Positions 7,715 through 14,976 of a stretch of DNA of 64,000 nucleotides are shown one piece after another. Origin of the DNA: DASZVB01 sp035545855 (GTDB lineage Bacteria > Myxococcota_A > Polyangia > Polyangiales > Polyangiaceae); contig DASZXK010000076.1 in the NCBI GenBank assembly GCA_035545855.1, forward strand, positions 4,766-68,765, given 5' to 3'. The first letter of the stretch is position 1; each line of letters opens with the position of its first letter. The position numbers and the translations under genes are program-made. The notes below the pieces were generated by a model that saw nothing but the letters and a program-made list of their open reading frames with translations, was not told the origin of the DNA and did no database searches.

Positions 7715-9149
7715 GCGCCGCGTCGATGCGCCACGTGCTGTGCGTCGGCACCCAGAGCTGAGCTGCGCGCTCGGCTACTGCGCGCAGCTGTTCGCGCTGA
7801 GGATCGTCGGCACGCACGTGCCGTTCGAGGGCCCGCTCTGCGGCGACGCGGCGGTGCAGGGCCCTCACGGTTTCTCGCACCGCGTGCATAGCGAAATCGT
7901 GGAAGTCGATTGGGCGAAGATAGTCGGGCCGTTGCTCTACCAATGCTCGAAGCTCGTGGACGAGCTGCTCCCGTTCCTCACGAGTTGCTTCTGGAGGGAG
8001 CCAGCGAGTCGCCCATTCCGGCGCGTCGCGTTCGGACACCTCGCGCCACGCGCGGTCCGTTTCAGCCGCTGCACGGACGGCTTCCGCTTCGCGCTCGGCT
8101 TCCGCGACGGCTGCTGCTTCTTCCAGCTCCGCCGCGAACCGTGCACTCTGCGCTTCGGCGTCCGCGCGAGCTTCTTGCTCACGTGCGCGATTGATCCGTT
8201 CGAGCACCACCCGCACCGCTTCGTCCACTATGCTCCGGGCGCGCGGATCGAAGGGGTTGAGCTTGGCGGCGGCGTGTTCGGCGGTGAGGCGGAGCTGCTG
8301 TCGCACATCGCCCCCCTGTCTGAGGCACGGGGCCCAGATCGCCTCGTCTACCAGCTTTTGGCGAGCCCTCACCTCGACGCGACGGCGTTCCTGGGCTCGC
8401 AGTTCGGCCAGTACAACATCCAGTTCATCGAGGAGAGCGTTCGCAACGGCTTCTTCCGGGTCGTTAGGACCGTAGCAATCGAGGACGTTGCGGACCGCCG
8501 GTAGTCCCACGACGAGCCCTGCCGAGCCGATTTCGTTTCGGATGTATTCCGCCGCGTCCGTTTCGAGCCGATTGCGCCAGACGCGACGCCGCTCCGCTTC
8601 CGATCTTTCCGCCGCATGGCGATTGCGCTCCCCCTCACGGCGAGCCTGCTCCATGGCAACCTGGGATTCTGCGGCGTGCCGCTCGCGCTCCCGCTGCCAC
8701 CGCTCATGGTCGAGCACCAAGCGTTCGCGCTGCGCTTCCGTTTCGAGCTTGGCGAGCCGCCGCGCGCGCTCAATGCCGAGCGCGTGCTCTTCCTCCGCGC
8801 GGCGACGACGCTCGGCTTCAGCTTGAGCGACGAGGCGTTCTTCTTCGAGCGCGACCTGCCGCAGCGCGAGGCGGCTCCGGGCAGCTTCGAGATCCGGCGC
8901 CGCAGGCGGCGAGCCGTTGCCGCTTCCTTGTGCCGCTGCTGCCGCGCCTTGCGGCACGTGCTGCTGCTGCACGCGCTCGGTGGCGGCGCGCCGCGAGACA
9001 TGCAGCACGCCATCGATCTCCTTGGACGGCAGCTTCCCGTCCGCAGCCCACGTGTAAATCGTACGCGGCGCGGCACCACCCACGATTCGTGCGCATTCGG
9101 GCACGGTGCACCAGTCGCTGTCGGGTTCGGCTCCTTCCGGCTCCGGCAT
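7677..9149 (-). CDS. Excisionase-type HTH protein with a long Arg/Glu coiled coil (490 aa)
   Basis: The N-terminus has a MerR/excisionase-type helix-turn-helix (CTVPECARIVGGAAPRTIY, then WAADGKLPSKEIDGVLHVSR). An Ala/Gly/Pro linker leads into a long charged coiled coil (roughly residues 85-210 and again 300-400, dense in RERERHAAE-like heptads). The two are separated by a more globular stretch. It probably binds DNA and oligomerises. The ATG at 9149 is chosen because longer starts (9185, 9275) run through the palindromic repeats in front of it. The role is unknown. The family resembles DNA-organising or plasmid-maintenance proteins only in general form. Confidence 0.65.
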   Translation of the reverse strand: MPEPEGAEPDSDWCTVPECARIVGGAAPRTIYTWAADGKLPSKEIDGVLHVSRRAATERVQQQHVPQGAAAAAQGSGNGSPPAAPDLEAARSRLALRQVALEEERLVAQAEAERRRRAEEEHALGIERARRLAKLETEAQRERLVLDHERWQRERERHAAESQVAMEQARREGERNRHAAERSEAERRRVWRNRLETDAAEYIRNEIGSAGLVVGLPAVRNVLDCYGPNDPEEAVANALLDELDVVLAELRAQERRRVEVRARQKLVDEAIWAPCLRQGGDVRQQLRLTAEHAAAKLNPFDPRARSIVDEAVRVVLERINRAREQEARADAEAQSARFAAELEEAAAVAEAEREAEAVRAAAETDRAWREVSERDAPEWATRWLPPEATREEREQLVHELRALVEQRPDYLRPIDFHDFAMHAVRETVRALHRRVAAERALERHVRADDPQREQLRAVAERAAQLWVPTHSTWRIDAALTDAIRDRNKRE

Positions 9150-9179
9150 GAGCACGATCGAACCACGAACGTGCGCGCG

Positions 9180-9218
9180 AAACATGGCCAGGTTTCCGGA
9201 GCAAACATGGCCATGCGA
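9180..9218. promoter_or_regulatory. Two direct operator-like repeats in a divergent promoter region
   Basis: AAACATGGCCA occurs at 9180-9190 and 9203-9213, starts 23 nt apart. Both copies are near-palindromic (AAACATGGCCAGGTTT; CATGGCCATG in the second). A shorter relative, AAACATGG, lies at 9274-9281 on the start of the next gene. The repeats sit between the divergent genes at 7677-9149 and 9278-9631 and look like operators for an autoregulator. Confidence 0.4.
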
Positions 9219-9277
9219 GCCGCAACGCCCGTCGCTACGCTTCGGTCCGACCTCGTCGCACGGCGCGGCGGGCAAAC

Positions 9278-9631
9278 ATGGAGACGCTCATCATGGAGAC
9301 CGACATCGTGACCTTTTTCGCGGAGCACGCGAACGTTGCTTCCGTTTCGGAGCTGGCGGCGATCCTGGACGAAAGCGAGGGACGCATTCGCGCGTGGGCT
9401 CGTGAAAACCCCGAGAGTGTCAGGCGGATCGGCTCGACGTTCTGCTTCTCGCCGGAATCTGCGGAGCAGATGCTGGCTGATTTCGAGGAGCAAGACGTGG
9501 ACGAGGACGAGGGGTTCGACGAGGACGAGGACGATGTTGCTGCCGCGGGCGGCGACGATGGCGATCCGGAGGACGACGACAGCGACGAACCGGACGAAGA
9601 CGAAGACGAGGAGGACGAAGACGAGGAGTGA
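9278..9631 (+). CDS. Small protein with HTH-like head and extreme acidic tail (117 aa)
   Basis: Residues 6-65 form a compact helical head (VSELAAILDESEGRIRAWA, then a strand VRRIGSTFCFS) that could be a small HTH. The last ~45 residues are almost all Asp/Glu (DEDEGFDEDEDD, EDEEDEDEE). Acidic tails of this kind occur in DNA-mimic and histone-chaperone-like proteins, so an anti-DNA-binding role is possible but not shown. The ATG at 9293 has a better-spaced GGAG than the one at 9278 and may be the true start. It is divergent from the excisionase-HTH gene. Confidence 0.55.
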   Translation: METLIMETDIVTFFAEHANVASVSELAAILDESEGRIRAWARENPESVRRIGSTFCFSPESAEQMLADFEEQDVDEDEGFDEDEDDVAAAGGDDGDPEDDDSDEPDEDEDEEDEDEE

Positions 9632-9667
9632 TCCGCGGCGGAGCCACCGTAGGAAGGCGCGGAGTCC

Positions 9668-9928
9668 GTGACCGTTCGCGAGCGCGATGCGGTGCAGCTC
9701 GTTGCCGAGCTGCTCAACCGCGCTCTGCGGCGAGGGCTGGACGACCCGGCGAGCGAAGCGCTCGGCATGGCTGCGCGCCAGCTTACTGTTTGGACACGCG
9801 GTCGCATCTCCGCGGTCGACATCACGCTGCACGTCGAGGAACTGATCGCCGCGCTTGTCCGCGTCCCGCGTGGCGCGCCCGTCGAAGCGTTCGAGCTTGA
9901 ACACGCGAAGGTCCGCGAGGGGCGCTAG
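9668..9928 (+). CDS. Unrecognised small helical protein (86 aa)
   Basis: GTG start 36 nt after the acidic-tail gene, so probably the same transcript. The sequence is mostly helical (RDAVQLVAELLNRALRRGL, then VDITLHVEELIAALVRVP). It has no Cys, no membrane segment and no motif I can name. It ends 10 nt before the stop of the convergent XRE-type repressor gene. Codon use fits the surrounding genes, which is the main support. Confidence 0.5.
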   Translation: MTVRERDAVQLVAELLNRALRRGLDDPASEALGMAARQLTVWTRGRISAVDITLHVEELIAALVRVPRGAPVEAFELEHAKVREGR

Positions 9929-9937
9929 TCTGACCGG

Positions 9938-10219
9938 CTACTTCCTCGGGCGCCGGGACGTCTTGCGACCGCGCGGGCGTCCCTTGGCCACCCGGGTCGT
10001 CTCTGGCGGGAGGAGCAGTTCGGCGACGGATACCCGGAGTGCCTTCGCGAACTTGCCGAGGGTGATCAAGGTCAGGTTCTCCCCGCCGGCCTCGACAAGC
10101 CGGATGAACTTCGCGGTGGCCCCGTAACGCTCGGAAAATTCTTCTTGGGTTTCGCCAGACTGGCGGCGGAGTTCGGCAATCCGCCGCCCGACGGCGCGAA
10201 GCAGCTGGCGATCATCCAC
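9938..10219 (-). CDS. XRE-family transcriptional regulator (93 aa)
   Basis: A single Cro/C1-type helix-turn-helix fills residues about 8-70: VGRRIAELRRQSGETQEEF, YGATAKFIRLVEAGGENLT, LGKFAKALRVSVAELL. A basic tail (GRPRGRKTSRRPR) follows and may add DNA contacts. The GTG at 10219 is the only sensible start; the frame upstream lacks a usable start codon. A 23-bp palindrome lies 50 nt upstream, consistent with autoregulation and control of the divergent lipoprotein gene. It probably acts as a repressor for the island's genes. Confidence 0.85.
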   Translation of the reverse strand: MDDRQLLRAVGRRIAELRRQSGETQEEFSERYGATAKFIRLVEAGGENLTLITLGKFAKALRVSVAELLLPPETTRVAKGRPRGRKTSRRPRK

Positions 10220-10268
10220 TCCCCACGGAAGCTGCGGGCGGCGAGTCCGTAGTAATAGCCAGTGGAAG

Positions 10269-10291
10269 CTGGTACTTTTTGAAAGTACTAG
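10269..10291. promoter_or_regulatory. Palindromic operator candidate upstream of the XRE gene
   Basis: CTGGTACTTT-TTG-AAAGTACTAG is a 10-bp inverted repeat with one mismatch; the inner 7 bp (10272-10288) are perfect. It lies 50 nt upstream of the XRE gene start, in the divergent region before the lipoprotein at 10561, and has the size and symmetry of a Cro/C1-type operator. The core is similar to the palindrome at 2108-2123. Confidence 0.5.
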
Positions 10292-10560
10292 CCATAGCTT
10301 CCCTTGGCATGAATCTCCGCACCCGACGATCGGCGGCTTCCGCCTCTGGCTATGCCCGAGAGCGTTCGGTCTCCGCGTCTCGTCCGTCGGAGGTGGACTC
10401 ACCACCGCCCGGGGGAATCGACCGCGGTAGGAGCGGCACCGTCGCGAGACGCCGCCCTGCTTCCGGCGGGCGCGGCACGCAAGGGGCGGCCGCTTCCTCG
10501 CGGGGGCAGCCCGCCGTCCGCAGCCAAAGCAACGGTACGAGCAAAACACGGAGAGTGACG

Positions 10561-11409
10561 ATGACCACGATGGGATCCGCGTGCGTGGGGCTGCTGCTCC
10601 TCGGAGGCTGCGAAGACAAGGCCAAGCTCGCTGCTCAAGAACAGCAAATCCAGGAACAGGGGCGAAAGATCCAGGAGCAAGCCTGGGCTGCGGCCTCACT
10701 GGATCAGAAGGCGCGCGCGCAGTCGCCGTCGGGCGCACCCTCCCCCGCCCCCACGTGCAATTGCACGCCAGGAGATTCGCTTTGCTCATGCTTGCCCGCC
10801 GCGGTGGCGGCTGGGGCCACCGCGAATCGTCGGACCGATTCGTTCCGCTGCGGGGGCACGCGATGCCGATCGGATCAGTACTGTTGCAACGACGGCGTGA
10901 GCCCGGCGCACTGCGCGCCGCACGACCTTGGGAGCGTCGGCTGCGGCCTTTCCGGCCTGAGCGGGTGCGATCCGCAGACGAGCGAACCGTGTCCCCCGCC
11001 GCAGAAGTGCAAGGCCGTGCAATGGAGCCCTTCGATGACTGGCTTCGAGTGCGACGGAGCCGCAACCACCCGACCTGCGCCGGCGGGCAAGGCGCTCGAC
11101 CAAGCGAGGGCGGAAGCACCCACGAAGGTTTCCGCTGACCAGATGGGATGCTACTGCGCGAAGGGCCACCAGATCGTGGTGACTTGCCGAGTCACGAGCA
11201 ACGCCGACATTCCGGTTGACGTGCAGGTGAGCGCGTCGGCTCAGACGGGATTCACGGGGACAAAGAGTGCGGGCAGCACGAGGATTTCCCTCGCGCCACA
11301 CACGCAGAACGTCCAGCAGATCCAGACGTCCTTCAACGGACTCGTGGACTGCACCTCCGCCACGGCGTGCACGTGCTCCGCAGTCGTGACTGGCGGGATG
11401 TTCGAGTAG
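10561..11409 (+). CDS. Cys-rich lipoprotein (282 aa)
   Basis: The signal peptide ends in a lipobox, LLLLGGC, giving a lipidated Cys at residue 17. Next comes a short Gln/Glu-rich helix (AAQEQQIQEQGRKIQEQ), then a Cys-rich central region (CNCTPG, CSCLPA, CGGTRCRSDQYCCNDG, CDPQTSEPCPPPQKC) and a C-terminal beta domain that starts with CYCAKGHQIVVTC. The ATG at 10561 has GGAGAGTGACG directly upstream, so the start is well supported. The Cys spacing suggests disulfide-bonded knots outside the cytoplasm. The function is unknown. It sits among mobile-element genes, so it is probably cargo. Confidence 0.75.
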   Translation: MTTMGSACVGLLLLGGCEDKAKLAAQEQQIQEQGRKIQEQAWAAASLDQKARAQSPSGAPSPAPTCNCTPGDSLCSCLPAAVAAGATANRRTDSFRCGGTRCRSDQYCCNDGVSPAHCAPHDLGSVGCGLSGLSGCDPQTSEPCPPPQKCKAVQWSPSMTGFECDGAATTRPAPAGKALDQARAEAPTKVSADQMGCYCAKGHQIVVTCRVTSNADIPVDVQVSASAQTGFTGTKSAGSTRISLAPHTQNVQQIQTSFNGLVDCTSATACTCSAVVTGGMFE

Positions 11410-11685
11410 CAGCGCATAGAGCGGCGCCTTTGCGCAGCGTCGGACGACCCCGCACCGCGGGTCCCAGCTCCCGTGCAGGCGGAACGCAAGTCCGCGGCAG
11501 CGTTCCATTCATTCGTACCGGTGCAGCCACCGTAAGGAGTGGCGTTAGCGCCGTCGCAACGTGAAACGCCCGTTTGCGCCCGTGAGAGTGAATAACGCGA
11601 CCGCTTGCGGCGTCCGACGCGGCGCCATGCGCCGATCTCTGGCCGGGCAGAAAAGTGAAGGTCCTGATTCGAGAGCGAGGAGACC

Positions 11686-12180
11686 ATGCGGATTGACGCA
11701 CGTCCACGCGCTCACAAGATCGCGGCGGTAACCGGGATCGGCGACCTCTCGCGCGCATCGGAGCGACTCGTGGACGAAATGATCGCGGTCGAGATCGCGT
11801 TGGGGGTCGAGGAGCTGCGCTTCGGCGGAGCGAGGGGAGTGGACACAGTCGCACTCTGTAGCGCGGCTTTCCGACGACGGAGCCGGACGCCGAGGCTTCG
11901 CGTGCTCGTGCCGGCGAGCATCGCGGAGCTGTCGCTGGTTGCAGCGCATGCCATCGAGAAGTACTCGGACGACGTTGTCGAGCTTGGGCTCCCTGTGTGC
12001 GAGCCCGCCACGTACGAGGCTCGCGACCGCATTCTCGTCGCTGGCGCCCGGGAGCTCCTCGGATTCACGGATGGATGCATGTTCGGAGGCCCCGCCTGGA
12101 GGATCAAGCACGCGGCCGCCGAAGGGCTCATCGTCACCACGTGCACGGTCAGGCCTGCGTCGGTGCGGAGGCGCCGATGA
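11686..12180 (+). CDS. SLOG/DprA-like Rossmann-fold protein (164 aa)
   Basis: The sequence has the pattern of a small SLOG domain: an N-terminal strand AAVTGIGDLS, a helix, then RFGGARGVDTVAL (Gly-rich loop and GVDxxA typical of DprA and YspA-like proteins), LRVLVPASIAEL, and a C-terminal part with CMFGGPAWRIKHAAAEGL. SLOG domains bind or process nucleotides and occur in DNA uptake, cytokinin-like LOG enzymes and several nucleotide-based defence systems. The ATG at 11686 has a GAGGAG Shine-Dalgarno 3 nt upstream. It stands alone after a 276-nt gap. Any defence role is inference from island context. Confidence 0.7.
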   Translation: MRIDARPRAHKIAAVTGIGDLSRASERLVDEMIAVEIALGVEELRFGGARGVDTVALCSAAFRRRSRTPRLRVLVPASIAELSLVAAHAIEKYSDDVVELGLPVCEPATYEARDRILVAGARELLGFTDGCMFGGPAWRIKHAAAEGLIVTTCTVRPASVRRRR

Positions 12181-12183
12181 TGA

Positions 12184-12429
12184 ACCAAGCCTCGCAGGTC
12201 CTCGCTTGCAACGTCTCCTTCCGCCGAGGGGCGGACGGAGTCCGAGCGGATCGTTCTGTGCGCTGCTTACGTCCAGGCGTGGATCGCCGCCTGGGCGGCG
12301 GTCACCGGTGTGGGGCGACCGGAGCCTGTATCAGCGACGAAGAAGCTGGCGCACGACGCGGTGCCGGTGGACGGAGAGGAGTTCCCGTTCTTCGGCTTGA
12401 AGCCCCAAGCGCGGCGCGCGAGGGAGTAG
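12184..12429 (+). pseudogene. Start-less open frame after the SLOG gene; likely frameshifted or decayed
   Basis: Directly after the SLOG stop (TGA TGA at 12178-12183) the same frame stays open for 81 codons. It reads as plausible protein: SERIVLCAAYVQAWIAAWAA, then ATKKLAHDAVPVDGEEFPFF and a basic end. It contains no ATG, GTG or TTG. An ATGATGA at 12177-12183 offers a coupled start in another frame (MMNQASQVLACNV), so a single-base shift near 12,210 would join the two. This is either a decayed gene, a sequencing indel, or recoding. Confidence 0.4.
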
Positions 12430-12824
12430 CAGAGCGCCGCCGCCCGGCGTGCGTGCCGGCGGCGGCACAGCGGCAACCACCAGGGCTCGTTACGAGAATC
12501 CTGGATAGTCGGATATATGCAGGAGTGTAGCAACGAGCTGCGGTTCGCGTCGCCGCAGGCAGCGCGCGAGCGGCGGCACGGCGACGGCACACGAGCACAG
12601 TGCGGCGCACCCTTGCGCGAGAACTACTGTAAGGCAAGCGCCCCGCGGACAGCCGGGCCCGCCGAACTCAGCCCAAGTGCTCACCACATCTCGACAAGCG
12701 CGAGCGCGAGGCACGGCTCAACGCCGCCGACTGAATTCTCGCCGCCTCCCGCGGCGGGCTCGACGACGTCCCTTCAGTTAAATGCGCATGCGCCAGATCG
12801 GTGCATCCAATCCAATGGCAATGG
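12430..12824. other. Intergenic region between convergent genes
   Basis: No convincing gene is seen. The first part holds a GC-rich hairpin (12436-12466). The rest becomes gradually less GC-rich toward the gene at 12825, marking a compositional border. Open frames here on both strands lack plausible protein sequence. Confidence 0.5.
12436..12466. terminator. GC-rich hairpin, candidate terminator
   Basis: GCCGCCGCCCGGC (12436-12448) pairs with GCCGGCGGCGGC (12455-12466) across a 6-nt loop, with one bulged C. It follows the SLOG gene and the open frame after it. No T-tract follows, as is common in high-GC genomes. Confidence 0.45.
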
Positions 12825-14222
12825 CTATGGACATGATGCCGGCATCTTCTGCATTTCAAATTGGGACACGAACCAAAGCCCAGCCGGGGCATCTGGGCAG
12901 TTGCTCGATATCACTTTCGAGAACTTGCTGCAGGAAAACAATTGCCCACCTGTGCTGTTGCAGGAAATCGTATACTCTCCGCGTCCCTGACAATTTCCGT
13001 TGGACGTGTCGGTCGCCGCGAACGCGGTGAAAGCATTTCCGTTTGCTGAAGTGCTATAACCTCGTGCCCCCGCCAGCACTGTCTGGACGCTGTTCGAGCC
13101 GAATTCCTGCCATGTGTATTCGGTGGGGCTCATTTCACACAATCGCAAGCGACCCGCACAAGGAAGCCCGATCTGGCTCTGAGCATTTGTGGACGCATCA
13201 GTATATGAACAATTCTGGTATAGATACTCACCAGACAGATCGAAATCGTTAGATTTCGTTGCCTCGCAGGTTACGTGAGAGCAAGCGGCAGGATCAGGCT
13301 CAATGGGAATCTCCCCTGAGCAGTAAGCACCCGGAACTATTGTATCCAAGTCCGAGGGAGCACAAACCTGGTCTACACACGCTCCGCTGCAGCATTGTCC
13401 GCTGTCAGTGCACACCATGGTGTCGAGACCACAGCATCTTCCGGCTTTGCAGACAGCCCCATGGCACTGCGTCTCACAGTAGCTGGGATCGGTGTCGCAT
13501 CCGTGAAAGAATGTTAGGCACGACGCCCCACCCGGGCTGATCGTGCTCTGCATACCTGAGCATTTGTCCCCTGCGGACCTATAGCCTTGGTAAGATGCGG
13601 AGAAATTGATATTTGCATTAATTGTGGTTGTTGCCCCCATCGCCGCGCCGGGGACGGACACCACTCCTGTAATCGTGAGCGACACCAAGCCGATTTGTGC
13701 GGTCGCCGCTGGTGGGTTGCTTGGCCAATCGGATGAGTTGGCAACGACTTCCCCGCTGAGAGCCCTATATCCATCGGCTCCAGAGACGTCCGGATTCCAG
13801 ATAAAGTATGAATGGCTTACGGCGACTTGACCTTTACTAAGGAACGGCGAGAAGCCCACGGCTCGGTCGTCTACAGGAAAGCTTGATTCACCTGCACTTG
13901 GCTGACCACCAAAGACAAGGTCAACAATGAAGATGGGAGTCTTGACAGAAGAACTGTCCGGGTAGAACCATAGCCGCGCGTAGTAGTTACCGTCATCCGC
14001 TGCTGTATTGTCATACACGCAAGTCTTTATCGGGATCGGGGACTGGGTTCCAATTTGTACTTGACCAGAATTCACGCCGCAGTCACTGGTCAGCGACACG
14101 ATGTCGTCGGTCTTCGCCTTCGTCGGAAAACATGCGGGCTGAAACAGGGCAATCACGCCAAGATAAAGGCCAACCACCTTTCGGATTGCGCCCCAATCCC
14201 TTTCGCGTTTGAAAGCCCCCAC
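12825..14222 (-). CDS. Exported Cys-rich protein of lower-GC origin (465 aa)
   Basis: The N-terminus has a basic start and a hydrophobic segment (VVGLYLGVIALFQPAC) that is a signal peptide or an atypical lipobox; FQPAC does not fit the lipobox rule well. The first half is beta-rich. A Cys knot follows at about residues 240-285 (CDTDPSYCETQCHGAVC, CCGLDTMVC, CCSGACVDQVC), then a second Cys-containing beta domain to the end. The DNA is visibly richer in A/T than its neighbours, with runs such as TTGATATTTGCATTAATTG, so recent transfer is likely. I find no family match. The Cys-knot style resembles secreted myxobacterial proteins. Confidence 0.7.
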   Translation of the reverse strand: MGAFKRERDWGAIRKVVGLYLGVIALFQPACFPTKAKTDDIVSLTSDCGVNSGQVQIGTQSPIPIKTCVYDNTAADDGNYYARLWFYPDSSSVKTPIFIVDLVFGGQPSAGESSFPVDDRAVGFSPFLSKGQVAVSHSYFIWNPDVSGADGYRALSGEVVANSSDWPSNPPAATAQIGLVSLTITGVVSVPGAAMGATTTINANINFSASYQGYRSAGDKCSGMQSTISPGGASCLTFFHGCDTDPSYCETQCHGAVCKAGRCCGLDTMVCTDSGQCCSGACVDQVCAPSDLDTIVPGAYCSGEIPIEPDPAACSHVTCEATKSNDFDLSGEYLYQNCSYTDASTNAQSQIGLPCAGRLRLCEMSPTEYTWQEFGSNSVQTVLAGARGYSTSANGNAFTAFAATDTSNGNCQGRGEYTISCNSTGGQLFSCSKFSKVISSNCPDAPAGLWFVSQFEMQKMPASCP

Positions 14223-14224
14223 CG

Positions 14225-14456
14225 CTCACCTCACTTGGAGTCGTGTCCACCACGGGGTTCTTGAACGCCGACCTTGGACCTGGAGGACGACCAGGCTTCC
14301 GCTTCGCGGCAGGAGCGGCCCCGCCAGCAAGAAACGCTTCGCGCATCTCGCCCTTCACTCGCATCACGGATCCGGGAGACAAATTCACCGAGCACGTCTT
14401 CGAGTCTTTCGCTTGCCGTAGCCGGCAAGGCTACCCGGATCTCGCGAGACTCGTCC
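14225..14456 (-). pseudogene. Possible fragment of a small gene split over two frames
   Basis: On the minus strand one frame reads SREIRVALPATASERLEDVL then GEFVSRIRD. A different frame over the following bases reads EMREAFLAGGAAPAAK then KRKPGRPPGPRS (an AT-hook-like basic stretch) and AFKNPVVDTTPSEV. Both pieces look like real protein, but no single frame holds both. This suggests a frameshifted remnant, perhaps of a small DNA-binding protein. The fragment ends about where the gene at 12825-14222 begins. Confidence 0.3.
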
Positions 14457-14564
14457 AGACCTCTTCTGCTGGCAGACCGCGGTGGCGTGCCATCGCACAA
14501 ATGGGCGCGGCCTTCGTCGAACGATGTCGCGACCCACGCCACAAAGCGGTGCCAGCTGACGGCA

Positions 14565-14584
14565 CCACCGCCTCAAGGCGGTGG
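14565..14584. terminator. Perfect 8-bp hairpin
   Basis: CCACCGCC-TCAA-GGCGGTGG forms a perfect 8-bp stem with a 4-nt loop, followed on the plus strand by a weak T-containing tail (GTTCGTTTGG). It could be a factor-independent terminator or a remnant of a repeat element. No gene ends directly at it. Confidence 0.35.
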
Positions 14585-14976
14585 GTTCGTTTGGCGCGCC
14601 TCAGGCGCCTGAAGCTCGTCACGAACGCCCTACTCGGTGGGTGCTGCGCCAGCGCCCAAACTTCCCAATGCTTTTCGGCGAGCCAACTGTCTGGTCGCAT
14701 GACACCCTCGTTCGGGGCGCCCGAGCTCTGCTCGGGGGATGCGCGAAAGTCGTTCCCGTCAGGGACCTGGGACACAGTCGAACAGCCGTCGACGGCGATG
14801 TATGGGGCAGGGTCCGGCTCTCTCGCGGCCTGGCTTGACTCCAACTCCGCGCGACTTCGCGGGTGGGCCGACGACGGACAGGGGATTCGTATCCTCGCGT
14901 CCAACCCGCCAGCGCTGCCCGTCCGATTCCGTCCCTCGTTGCCGATTGCCGAAATACTTCGCAGATTTAGTCTAGT

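Larger units (their letters stand above)
14223..14976. other. 754-nt stretch without an intact gene
   Basis: No open frame here gives convincing protein from start to stop. The right part, after about 14,590, shows nothing recognisable on either strand. The left part contains a possible broken minus-strand gene (14225-14456) and a perfect hairpin (14565-14584). The region separates the low-GC exported-protein gene from the nuclease pair. Confidence 0.5.

Noticed and set aside
12480..12540. A possible tRNA-like or att-like sequence around AATCCTGGATAGTCGG
   Set aside because: It cannot be folded into a tRNA cloverleaf and no copy was found at the tRNA-Arg gene.
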